Below are positions 18,126 through 25,347 of a stretch of 64,000 bases of DNA, piece by piece. Each line of letters starts with the position of its first letter. Positions within the stretch are counted from its first letter, which is position 1. The position numbers and the translations under genes were made by a program. The notes under the pieces are model-generated. The model had not been told where the DNA came from. It ran no database searches and worked only from the letters and a program-made list of their open reading frames with translations. Source of the stretch: GCA-2746365 sp963711255 (GTDB taxonomy: Bacteria > Pseudomonadota > Gammaproteobacteria > SZUA-229); NCBI GenBank assembly GCA_963711255.1, contig CAVQDO010000005.1, positions 34,800 to 98,799 on the forward strand, given 5' to 3'.

Positions 18126-18545
18126 TTACTGTTGCGGTGCCGCAGGAACCTGTGATGGTGCGCGCGAGGGAGCCCTGTTGTAAGGGTTGCCATAATAAGG
18201 CTGGTAGCCATAAGGCGCATAACCATTACGGTACCTGTTATTATTGTAATAGCGGTAATTATTAGCCCAGTAGTTATTTCCATAGACGTGCCTTCTGCCG
18301 TCACCCCTGCCTTTACCTTTACCTTTGACTTTAAACCTGATTTCTACGTCCATATCGCCGGACATGTCACCCATGACATCACTCATCATGTCGCCAAATG
18401 CGTTATTATCCCATCGGTTATTGGAATGATTGTTCCAGCGATTGTTATGGTAACGGTCGTCATCATCGAATGGTCCCCACCAGGCGCTGGCGTTTGCAGA
18501 GATAGAAAAGAGTGCTGTTGCAGCGAGTATCTGTATTACCTTCAT
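18126..18545 (-). CDS. Sulfur-globule-like secreted protein
   Basis: A 139-residue secreted protein. A signal peptide (about 1-20, ending ANASA) is followed by WWGPFDDDD, an Asn/Arg-rich part, DMMSDVMGDMSGDMDVEIRF, a Gly-Lys-Arg stretch (KVKGKGKGRGDG) and a Tyr/Asn/Pro-rich tail with APYGYQPYYG. The mature start AWWGP, the Gly/Arg middle and the Tyr-rich end are what I know from sulfur globule proteins of Allochromatium-type sulfur oxidisers, which form the protein coat of periplasmic sulfur. Assignment rests on composition and order, not alignment. The next gene downstream encodes a membrane coiled-coil protein, probably cotranscribed. Confidence 0.68.
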   Translation of the reverse strand: MKVIQILAATALFSISANASAWWGPFDDDDRYHNNRWNNHSNNRWDNNAFGDMMSDVMGDMSGDMDVEIRFKVKGKGKGRGDGRRHVYGNNYWANNYRYYNNNRYRNGYAPYGYQPYYGNPYNRAPSRAPSQVPAAPQQ

Positions 18546-18713
18546 AATTAACTCCCGTTTTTATTAGCTGTGTTTCTTTCATGCGCTTCTGTTAGTACAT
18601 ATTAACCAATACAAAGTATAAGGAAAAGCCAAACATATCAATATTTCAGATGTGGTATGCATGTAGCGCAATATCGTGCTGAACTGGCGTGAATACAATT
18701 TTCTCAGGGCAAT

Positions 18714-18748
18714 AAAAAAGCCGTGTCAGCAAGCTGACACGGCCTTTA
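18714..18748 (-). terminator. Rho-independent terminator
   Basis: Read on the minus strand, GCCGTGTCAGC and its complement form a GC-rich hairpin followed by six T (forward A run 18714-18719). It ends the 19432-18770 gene and isolates it from the next unit. Confidence 0.88.
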
Positions 18749-18769
18749 TTAAGCTAAATATAATCGAAC

Positions 18770-19432
18770 TTATTTAGCTTCAGTTGCAACTGGTGCAGCA
18801 GCTGGAGCGGCAGCAGCAGGTGCAGCCTGTGGAGCTGGAGCGTAACCATAGGGCGCATAACCGTTCTGACCGTTGTAACCGTTGTAGTAACCGTTAGAAC
18901 CGTTATAGTAGTTGCTGCCATCGTAGTTGCCGTTACCGTTACCGCGGCCTCTACCTTTACCTGAAGCTTTCATACCGAAAGAGAAAGAACCGTCGAACTC
19001 ACCGTCGCCGTCTACATCACCAGCACCGTTACCGTTGCTGCTGTTGTTCCAGTTGTTGTTACCATTGTAAGAACCATTAGAACCGTTGTAAGAGCCGTTA
19101 GAGCCATTGTAACCGTTGTTACCATTGTAGTAATTGCCACCATTGTAACCGTTGCTACCATTGTAGTAGTTGTCGCCAGTGTAAGAACCGTTACCGTTAC
19201 CGCGGCCTTTACCTTTACCTGAAGCTTTCATACCGAAAGAGAAAGAACCGTCGAACTCACCGTCGCCGTCTACATCGCCAGCACCGTTACCGTTGCTGCT
19301 GTTGTTCCAGTTGTTGTTACCGTTGTAGTTAGAATTGTTGTTGTCGTCGAAGAAAGGCATATCCCAATCAGCAGAAACAGCAGTCGAAGTAGCAAGAATA
19401 GTTGCAGCAGCAATTATGTGTAATGTTTTCAT
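18770..19432 (-). CDS. Sulfur-globule-like protein with internal duplication
   Basis: Secreted 220-residue protein: signal peptide (about 1-21, ending AVSA), mature start DWDMPFF, then Asn/Gly/Ser/Tyr-rich sequence. A module NGAGDVDGDGEFDGSFSFG followed by MKASGKGKGRGNG occurs twice (near 47-80 and 133-166), encoded by 133-base copies at 18931-19063 and 19189-19321. The linkers contain repeated NGSNGSYNG units and the tail is Ala/Pro-rich. DVDGDGEFD fits the DxDxDGxxD calcium-loop pattern. It resembles the globule-like gene at 20767-21177, with which it shares signal peptide and leader. A consensus promoter lies upstream. Function in a sulfur inclusion coat is inferred. Confidence 0.62.
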   Translation of the reverse strand: MKTLHIIAAATILATSTAVSADWDMPFFDDNNNSNYNGNNNWNNSSNGNGAGDVDGDGEFDGSFSFGMKASGKGKGRGNGNGSYTGDNYYNGSNGYNGGNYYNGNNGYNGSNGSYNGSNGSYNGNNNWNNSSNGNGAGDVDGDGEFDGSFSFGMKASGKGRGRGNGNGNYDGSNYYNGSNGYYNGYNGQNGYAPYGYAPAPQAAPAAAAPAAAPVATEAK

Positions 19433-19441
19433 TTTAAACCC

Positions 19442-19486
19442 TCAATAGTTTTGTTTAACAGCAAATATTTCATCAATATTTTTCAT
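19442..19486 (-). other. 14-codon leader ORF before globule-like gene
   Basis: ATG 19486 opens MKNIDEIFAVKQNY and stops at TGA 19444-19442, inside the ribosome site (TTGAGGG) of the 19432 gene, nine bases before its ATG. The same leader peptide with one change precedes the paralogue. It may couple translation, or may be a chance frame in a duplicated leader. I see no ribosome site of its own. Confidence 0.35.
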
Positions 19487-19522
19487 GCGCTTATCGGTTC
19501 CACCGTCAGAACCTATGTGCCC

Positions 19523-19552
19523 ATTATATTAGTATTTATTAATATAAGTCAA
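19523..19552 (-). promoter_or_regulatory. Strong sigma-70 promoter of globule-like gene
   Basis: TTGACT (19547-19552), an 18-base spacer and TATAAT (19523-19528), followed by GGGCAC. The predicted 5' leader of about 80 nt contains a small hairpin (GGTTC/GAACC) and the GCGCATGAAA element also found before the genes at 18545 and 21177. Confidence 0.8.
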
Positions 19553-19739
19553 TTCTTAAATACTGTCTTAAAGTAACATCGAGTTTTTTTGTTTATTAAT
19601 ATCTTTATTAATATCAATTAATTAGTTAAGGTAGTTGATGTCGGAGCTTATCCGCCGTATCGCTAATTGGGTACTGAAAAACAGGTGAATTACCTAATAT
19701 TTGACTGAACTTTTTTCTGCAGTCGATGCATTCAGCAAT

Positions 19740-19767
19740 AAAAAAGCCGGTGCAACGGCACCGGCTT
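19740..19767 (-). terminator. Rho-independent terminator
   Basis: GCCGGTGC (19746-19753) and GCACCGGC (19758-19765) pair around AACG; on the minus strand six T follow. It lies 68 bases after the coiled-coil gene 20671-19835. Confidence 0.88.
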
Positions 19768-19834
19768 GTATTTCTTTCTGTCACTTTCAGTCAGTTTATC
19801 GATGAAAGTATGGCAGGTTCTGAACAGACTTAAC

Positions 19835-20671
19835 TTACATGCGGTTTAGCATATCCTTACGGCTGGACTGTTGCTGCTGAACCTTTGCCGCGCGCATATC
19901 AAGGCGGTCTTTGTTACGCGTTATCAGGTCATCAATCAGCTGCTGCTGTCTGGCAATCTGCCCGCGTAAACGCTCAATCTGTTTGTCCTGCCTGGCTTTG
20001 TATTGATCCAGACGTTGTGCTTCCAGTGCTTCTATGCGAGTAAACATCTCTGTCAGGCGTTGTCTCTGCATTGCTTTCATAGCTTGTGTACGCTGTTGAC
20101 GATCAGTTTGAATGGCATTCTCTGTATCAATAGTGGCCACAGAAGGTGAGGTCTGCTCGGCTACCTCGAGCGATGCTGTTTCAGTGGCTGTTTCAATTTC
20201 GTTCACCACAGCAATGGTTTTGGTTGCTTCTACCTCAGCTTTAGCAGCGGTCTGTTCAGTGGTTTTTTTTGCTGTTTCAGTGATTACTGTCTGAACTTCG
20301 TCCTGAGCTTTAGTTTCTACTGCTGTTTCTACAGTTGCTTCTACTGCTGTTTCTACTGTTGTTTCTACTGTTGTTTCAACTACAGCTTCAGGTGCGCTCA
20401 CCGTTTTAACAATTTCAGTTGTAACGACTGATTGTGTAGTTTCTGTGCTATCAGTCGCAGTGGCTACTAACTCTGCTGTGGTAATTTCAGCACTATCGTT
20501 TTCCATTTTGGCGACTTCCTGGTCAGTACTGCTTAGCTGCCCGTTCAGCATAATGGCAGTGGTTACGATCATGCTAACCATGATGACGGCAATGATGGCA
20601 TATTTCCCCAATGGGCCAAAAACATTTTGGCTATCAGTGTTTTTTTTCTGTGATGTTGTGTCTGTAGTCAT
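19835..20671 (-). CDS. Membrane-anchored coiled-coil protein, second copy
   Basis: A 278-residue protein with the same layout as 17256-18053 but little direct identity: polar N-terminus, one membrane segment (about 24-44, KYAIIAVIMVSMIVTTAIML), a long Thr/Val/Glu/Ala-rich linker and a C-terminal coiled coil (about 190-270) rich in Q, R and D. The linker contains degenerate VETTVETTVETAVEATVET repeats. It is separated from the upstream globule-like gene by a terminator, so it may have its own weak promoter or depend on read-through. Context suggests work with the secreted globule-like proteins in the periplasm; this is inference. Confidence 0.68.
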   Translation of the reverse strand: MTTDTTSQKKNTDSQNVFGPLGKYAIIAVIMVSMIVTTAIMLNGQLSSTDQEVAKMENDSAEITTAELVATATDSTETTQSVVTTEIVKTVSAPEAVVETTVETTVETAVEATVETAVETKAQDEVQTVITETAKKTTEQTAAKAEVEATKTIAVVNEIETATETASLEVAEQTSPSVATIDTENAIQTDRQQRTQAMKAMQRQRLTEMFTRIEALEAQRLDQYKARQDKQIERLRGQIARQQQLIDDLITRNKDRLDMRAAKVQQQQSSRKDMLNRM

Positions 20672-20707
20672 GATATCTCTCAGATTATTATTAGCTTGTA
20701 TATTGAC

Positions 20708-20745
20708 AAAAAAAAGCCCGACCTCTGGGACTCCAGAAGCCGGGC
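20708..20745 (-). terminator. Rho-independent terminator
   Basis: GCCCGACCTCTGG (20716-20728) pairs with CCAGAAGCCGGGC (20733-20745), with two G-T pairs on the RNA, and eight T follow on the minus strand. It ends the 21177-20767 gene. Confidence 0.9.
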
Positions 20746-20766
20746 CTTATTAGAAGCGATTATAAC

Positions 20767-21177
20767 TTATTTAGCTTCAGTTGCAGCGGGAGCTGCAGCA
20801 GCAACAGGCGCAGCCTGTGGAGCAGGAGCGTAACCTTGTGGAGCATAACCTTGTGGAGCATAACCGTTATAGCGGTTGTAACCGTTGTAGTAACCGTTAG
20901 AACCATTATAGTAGTTGCTGCCATCGTAGTTGCCGTTACCGTTACCGCGGCCTTTACCTTTACCTGATGCTTTCATACCGAAAGAGAAAGAACCGTCGAA
21001 CTCACCGTCACCGTCTACATCGCCAGCACCGTTACCGTTGCTGTTGTTGTTCCAGTTGTTGTTACCGTTGTAGTTAGAATTGTCGTTGTCACCGAAGAAA
21101 GGCATATCCCAATCAGCAGAAACAGCAGTCGAAGTTGCAAGAATAGTTGCAGCAGCAATTATGTGTAATGTTTTCAT
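20767..21177 (-). CDS. Sulfur-globule-like secreted protein, short paralogue
   Basis: Secreted protein of 136 residues when started at ATG 21177, which has a GAGGG ribosome site; a longer frame from 21222 runs through the leader and is rejected because the signal peptide MKTLHIIAAATILA is identical to that of the 19432 gene. The mature part starts DWDMPFFGDN, holds one acidic DVDGDGEFDG / FSFGMKASGKGKGRG module, then Tyr/Asn-rich sequence and APQGYAPQGYAPAPQ. It is the single-module version of the two-module paralogue. A perfect TATAAT lies upstream and a strong terminator follows. Role in sulfur globule coating is inferred. Confidence 0.65.
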   Translation of the reverse strand: MKTLHIIAAATILATSTAVSADWDMPFFGDNDNSNYNGNNNWNNNSNGNGAGDVDGDGEFDGSFSFGMKASGKGKGRGNGNGNYDGSNYYNGSNGYYNGYNRYNGYAPQGYAPQGYAPAPQAAPVAAAAPAATEAK

Positions 21178-21187
21178 TTTAAAACCC

Positions 21188-21232
21188 TCAATTGTTTTGT
21201 TTAACAGCAAATATTTCATCAATATTTTTCAT
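21188..21232 (-). other. Duplicated 14-codon leader ORF
   Basis: ATG 21232 opens MKNIDEIFAVKQNN and stops at TGA overlapping the ribosome site of the 21177 gene. It differs from the leader at 19442-19486 by one codon. Coding value is unproven. Confidence 0.35.
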
Positions 21233-21239
21233 GCGCCTT

Positions 21240-21274
21240 TTGGTCTTTATGACCAATGAGGAAAGTATATTATA
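21240..21274 (-). promoter_or_regulatory. -10 element and leader hairpin of globule-like gene
   Basis: TATAAT on the minus strand (21269-21274) lacks a good -35 at 16-18 bases, so an activator may be needed. Just downstream TTGGTC and GACCAA (21240-21256) form a perfect six-base-pair hairpin near the expected RNA 5' end. Confidence 0.55.
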
Positions 21275-21355
21275 AAATACTAATATTAGCAACAGCTAAT
21301 GAACTTATCTGCTGTGAGAGGGTCGCAAGCCTGTTTTATACCCGGCCTGTGTTTT

Positions 21356-22786
21356 TCAGATTTTTATGGCTTTTGCATAGTCGAGTAGTTCTTCAAGCAT
21401 GACTAACTGGCTACCGATGGTGTCCGGCGCATTTTGCAGTGCATCGATTTCAGCGTAATACTGATTTAATGTCCGGTTTGATTGCACTGGATTGTTAAAT
21501 TTTTCTTCTCTGTAGCGGTTCCATTGTTGCAGCTCTTCCTCATTAAGGGTTTCACGATAGTTGCGTGCTCGATAACGAAACAGCATTTCTTCGAGACGCG
21601 AGTCATCAAAGTTGAAGTGCAGTGAAGCGAGTTCATTGACCGGCGTATTTCGAATATTGTCTATTCGCTGGCTGTCGTCCCGGCTAAAAAATCCACCGGA
21701 ATAGAGCTGGCCATCAGGGTCACTAACTTCCGGAAATTCATTTTGCTGAAAGATAGCGCTGGTACGGGCAGCAAATTCACTAATATTTTGCAGAATAAGT
21801 TCACGATGCTGCTGGCAGCTATCAATATCGATTTTAAAGCGTTCAGCCGTTTTGCTATCCAGCGTTTTCAAAGGTGCAACGACAGGGCATTTGTTGATGT
21901 GGATTTGCTTAAGCGGGATGCGCTGTATTCCTTCGGGTAATTCTGCAGCGGGGGTATATAACCTGGCCGCCATTTCATCAACATCGGCTTCAAAAAACTG
22001 TTCAGGGTGCACGCTCAGGTCGTAAACAATAATGCCATTTTTATTGACCGGGTGCTGGCATATAGGCATGACGATTGCGATGGCGCCGCGTTCAGCGGGA
22101 TAACGTGAAGAGGCGTGTAAAATAGCTTCGTGGCTGCGCAGGTTGATTTGTTTGCTTACTTCCGTTTTTTTACGCAGGTTATAAATGTACTGATAAAGGC
22201 GAGGCTGTTTTTCTTTAATAAGTTTTGCCATGGCAATGGTTGCATAGACGTCGGACATGGCATCATGTGCGGCTTCGTGTTCAATGCCATTGGCTTTAGT
22301 GAGCAATTCCAGTCGAATACTGGGGCGGCCATCCTGTTCGGGCCAGTTAATGCCTTCTGGCCTGAGGGCACGAGTCAAACGTACGGTATCGATAATGTCC
22401 CAGCGGGAATTCCCGTTTTGCCATTCGTGTGCATAGGGATTAAAGAAATTCCGGTATAGCGCGTTACGGGTGAATTCATCATCAAAGCGGATGTTGTTAT
22501 AGCCTGCAACGCAGGTTCCCGGAGTGGAAAACTCCTTGTGGATGGCAGCGATGAACTCGGCTTCATTCACGCCATCGGCCAGTGCTTTTTGCGGGGTTAT
22601 GCCGGTGACCATACAGGCGCCGGGATCAGGCAGGCAGTCATCTGCAGGTTTGCAGTAAAGGCTTAGCGGATCACTGATAATATTGAGTTCTTCATCCGTG
22701 CGAATACCGGCAAATTGTGACAGCCGGTCATAGCGTGCATCAATACCAAAGGTTTCGTAGTCATACCAGTAGATGGAATTTGCCAT
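21356..22786 (-). CDS. sbcB: Exodeoxyribonuclease I
   Basis: Processive 3'-5' exonuclease on single-stranded DNA acting in recombination and mismatch repair. The N-terminal DnaQ-like domain has DYETFG, GYNNIRFDDE, NSRWDIIDTVR and AHDAMSDVYATIAMA, covering the ExoI, II and III acidic residues. The SH3-like and C-terminal helical domains follow. The length of 476 residues matches the family. The ATG is preceded by an AGGGAC ribosome site. It stands apart from the globule genes. Confidence 0.95.
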   Translation of the reverse strand: MANSIYWYDYETFGIDARYDRLSQFAGIRTDEELNIISDPLSLYCKPADDCLPDPGACMVTGITPQKALADGVNEAEFIAAIHKEFSTPGTCVAGYNNIRFDDEFTRNALYRNFFNPYAHEWQNGNSRWDIIDTVRLTRALRPEGINWPEQDGRPSIRLELLTKANGIEHEAAHDAMSDVYATIAMAKLIKEKQPRLYQYIYNLRKKTEVSKQINLRSHEAILHASSRYPAERGAIAIVMPICQHPVNKNGIIVYDLSVHPEQFFEADVDEMAARLYTPAAELPEGIQRIPLKQIHINKCPVVAPLKTLDSKTAERFKIDIDSCQQHRELILQNISEFAARTSAIFQQNEFPEVSDPDGQLYSGGFFSRDDSQRIDNIRNTPVNELASLHFNFDDSRLEEMLFRYRARNYRETLNEEELQQWNRYREEKFNNPVQSNRTLNQYYAEIDALQNAPDTIGSQLVMLEELLDYAKAIKI

Positions 22787-22927
22787 GTTAGTCCCTGTGA
22801 TCAGAATTTCGAAAAGCAGATCTTACCGCAGAGAAGCTGAGCTGCAGTGTTTTAATATCAAAAAGTTTTTCTCTGTTCGGTTTGTTAGCCGTATTTGACC
22901 AAATGTTCAGCTTGTTGTCGAAGTTTT

Positions 22928-23992
22928 TTAGTTTGCGCTGGTTAGGATGCAAACCGTTATTTCTTCCCGGTCATGGTAAAGGTGTTTTGCCTGTATGGTG
23001 TTTTTAATATTAGCTTCTGCCAGTTTATCATCGAGCAGATTAATACAGTCCTGGACGCTGGCCAGACGTTTTTTCATTGGCAGCTTTAAATTAAAAATGG
23101 CATTACTGCAATCGCCATTAGTAAACCAGCGTGCTATGAGACGGCTGACATGCAATGGCCTTTCTGCCATATCACAGATTAACCAGTCCACTTTTTTCTT
23201 AGGTGTATAGGTGAAGGCATCGGTTCGTATGTGTTCTACCATACCGCTTCTCAGTAAGGCGTCATCCATGGGCCCATTATCGATGGCCGTGACCAGGCAG
23301 TCGCGTTGTACAAATTGCCAGCTCCAGCCACCCGGTGCGGCGCCCAGGTCGACTACGCTCATGCCATTCCTGATTAAATCCGGCTGCTGTGCGGCAGGCA
23401 GAAACCAGTGTATGGCTTCTTCCAGTTTTAAGGTTGAGCGGCTGGGTGCTGCACCCGGCATTTTAAGACGAATGATGCCCATGCTTTCTGTAGCGCTATT
23501 ATCGACTGGCGCGATACCGATATTCACATGCAGCGAATCAGTAAAAAACAGGTGCAGCCGCCATCTTGAATGGGCGGATAACAGGCTGTTCTTTTTTAAC
23601 GCATTCACCAGGTGCGGCCGGAACTGTTTGCAGAATTTGCTGAGTGATTTGCCTTCATTGGTATCGGCATAATCCAGCTCTACATCATAAAAGTCTTTTT
23701 CTAATTTTTTTACCGCATTTAAAATATCGGGCAGCCGGTTACTTTCTGGCAGGGTCAGGCTGTCTTTGTCGCAGGCAAACCATTGCCGGGCAAAGATTAA
23801 CTGACGAAAGCTGATCGCTGTCATTAACTCGCTCAGCGCTGATTCGCCACTGCTTATCAGGCGGACATAAGCAGACTGATCGCTGGTCTGAATATAGGCG
23901 GAAAACTGCCTGGCGCTGGCCAGCTCCATTATTTCTCCGGCGCATTCTTTTTCAAAACCGGCGCGGCACAGCAATATAATCTGCTTCAGCAT
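22928..23992 (-). CDS. rlmM: 23S rRNA 2'-O-ribose C2498 methyltransferase
   Basis: RlmM methylates the ribose of C2498 in 23S rRNA using S-adenosylmethionine. The N-terminal THUMP-like part is followed by a Rossmann methyltransferase with the SAM loop VVDLGAAPGGWSWQF, AIDNGPM, DWLICDMAERP and the lysine-containing NLKLPMKKR. The 354 residues compare with 366 in E. coli. It is divergent from ibaG with an 87-base gap. Confidence 0.93.
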   Translation of the reverse strand: MLKQIILLCRAGFEKECAGEIMELASARQFSAYIQTSDQSAYVRLISSGESALSELMTAISFRQLIFARQWFACDKDSLTLPESNRLPDILNAVKKLEKDFYDVELDYADTNEGKSLSKFCKQFRPHLVNALKKNSLLSAHSRWRLHLFFTDSLHVNIGIAPVDNSATESMGIIRLKMPGAAPSRSTLKLEEAIHWFLPAAQQPDLIRNGMSVVDLGAAPGGWSWQFVQRDCLVTAIDNGPMDDALLRSGMVEHIRTDAFTYTPKKKVDWLICDMAERPLHVSRLIARWFTNGDCSNAIFNLKLPMKKRLASVQDCINLLDDKLAEANIKNTIQAKHLYHDREEITVCILTSAN

Positions 23993-24079
23993 GGGTAATT
24001 ACCCCACATTGGTAGGGTGTCAAAGTTGTGCTGACGTTGTACCATTGCTTTTTTAATATATTGGTACTTAGAGGGTGAG

Positions 24080-24319
24080 ATGGAAACAGACGAAGTTAAG
24101 CGCATTATAGAAGCGGGTATAAAGGGTTGTGAAGCCACGGTCACTGCAGATGGCAGCAAGTATACCGCAATCGTGGTGTCAGATGAATTTGAAGGTAAAA
24201 CCATGGTGGCTGAACAAAAAATGGTTTATGCGCTGGTTAACGAGCATATTCAAAGCGGTGCTATACATGCGTTGACGATTAAGGCTTTCACCAGGTCAGA
24301 GTGGGCTGCTCAGAGTTAG
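24080..24319 (+). CDS. ibaG: BolA family protein IbaG
   Basis: Small BolA-fold protein (79 residues) that with monothiol glutaredoxins handles [2Fe-2S] clusters. The KH-like fold is evident in CEATVTADGSKYTAIVVSDEF and the conserved IHALTIKAFT with the cluster-coordinating histidine, followed by SEWAAQS. It fits the IbaG/YrbA type rather than BolA proper. It has a GAGGG ribosome site. In many relatives ibaG neighbours murA, which is not present here. Confidence 0.88.
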   Translation: METDEVKRIIEAGIKGCEATVTADGSKYTAIVVSDEFEGKTMVAEQKMVYALVNEHIQSGAIHALTIKAFTRSEWAAQS

Positions 24320-24345
24320 TCGTTGTTTTCTATGCTTTAAAAAAA

Positions 24346-24456
24346 TGGTTTACCGCGGAGGCGCAGAGATCGCAGAGGATAACTTTGTGGCAATTTTAAA
24401 ATATATCGGCTTTACTTCTAAACGCTTTTCTCTGCGACCTCTGCGTCTCCGTGGTA
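24346..24456. repeat. Dispersed inverted-repeat element
   Basis: Arms of about 31 bases at 24348-24378 and 24427-24456 are near-complementary (about 27 of 31 positions) and read like CCGCGGAGGCGCAGAG inward. The element fills the convergent gap between ibaG and suhB. A relative lies at 52647-52751. Confidence 0.75.
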
Positions 24457-24469
24457 AAAAAGCCTGTCA

Positions 24470-25273
24470 CTATCTCAAATAATTGCTGGCCTTCACTTTT
24501 TCCTGGATGATTCTTATCATCTCGGGAAAAACCTTCGGCGCTGCAGCGATGATGTCACCACTTTTAAGGTAACCATCCTTGTTTTCAAAGTCGCTGACGA
24601 TTCCGCCGGCTTCTCGCACTATCAGTGCACCAGCAGCAATATCCCAGGCTTTTAAATTGAATTCCCAGAAACCGTCAATACGGCCTGCGGCCAGCCAGGC
24701 GAGGTCGAGTGCGGCTGAACCCGGGCGCCGAATACCGGCGGTTTTCTGCATTAGCTCTTTCATGGTTGCCAGGTAGGTATCGAGATAGCTTTGGTCGTAG
24801 TAAGGGAATCCTGTTCCGAGTAAGGCATTTTCCAGACCTTTGTGGCTGGTGACGCGAATTTTTTTGTCATTCAGCATGGCGCCATTACCGCGTGACGCAG
24901 TAAATAACTCCTGTGAGATGGGGTCGTAAATTACGCCCACTTCCAGTCGATCTTTATATTTTAGCGCAATTGAAACTGCAAACTGTGGAAAGCCATGCAG
25001 GTAATTTGTGGTGCCGTCCAGCGGGTCGATAATCCACTGAAAGTCAGAACTTTCCGACTGACTGCCGCTTTCTTCAGCCAGGATGCCATGATCAGGATAA
25101 GCCTGTTTAATTGTAGATATAATAATTTCTTCCGCCATATGATCAACATTACTGACGAAATCATTATTTTGTTTGGTGACGACTTTGAGACGGTCCAGCC
25201 TGTCCATATTACGGACAATAATGTCTCCGGCAGCGCGCGCAGCACGTACCGCTATATTTACCATTGGTTGCAT
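24470..25273 (-). CDS. suhB: Inositol-1-monophosphatase SuhB
   Basis: Magnesium-dependent phosphatase that also acts as an antitermination factor in rRNA transcription in enterobacteria. Metal motifs are EESG, DPLDGTTNYLHG and WDIAAGALIVREAGG. The 267 residues and N-terminus MQPMVNIAVRAAR match E. coli SuhB. It is divergent from trmJ with a 74-base gap, the conserved gammaproteobacterial arrangement. A second, damaged relative is at 5694-6513. Confidence 0.93.
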   Translation of the reverse strand: MQPMVNIAVRAARAAGDIIVRNMDRLDRLKVVTKQNNDFVSNVDHMAEEIIISTIKQAYPDHGILAEESGSQSESSDFQWIIDPLDGTTNYLHGFPQFAVSIALKYKDRLEVGVIYDPISQELFTASRGNGAMLNDKKIRVTSHKGLENALLGTGFPYYDQSYLDTYLATMKELMQKTAGIRRPGSAALDLAWLAAGRIDGFWEFNLKAWDIAAGALIVREAGGIVSDFENKDGYLKSGDIIAAAPKVFPEMIRIIQEKVKASNYLR

Positions 25274-25347
25274 GACTATTTTTTAAAGAACAAGGGTTGA
25301 GAAAAACAAGCTTTTAATTTTCCGCGTAGCATAGCAGAATACGCGCC

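Larger units (their letters stand above)
19433..19834. other. Gap between globule-like and coiled-coil genes
   Basis: The 402 bases hold the leader ORF, promoter (19523-19552) and, at the right end, the terminator of the next unit (19740-19767). The AT-rich stretch 19553-19735 shows nothing else. Confidence 0.6.
18931..21066 (-). repeat. Three near-identical 133-base coding modules
   Basis: Copies lie at 18931-19063, 19189-19321 (258 bases apart, same gene) and 20934-21066 (paralogous gene). Each encodes the acidic DVDGDGEFDG motif, FSFGMKASGK and a Gly/Arg/Asn run. The high nucleotide identity, including silent sites, indicates recent duplication or gene conversion. Confidence 0.8.

Noticed and set aside
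18770..21177. CRISPR-like regular repeats
   Set aside because: The repeats are in frame and encode protein modules; spacing is irregular and there are no unique spacers.
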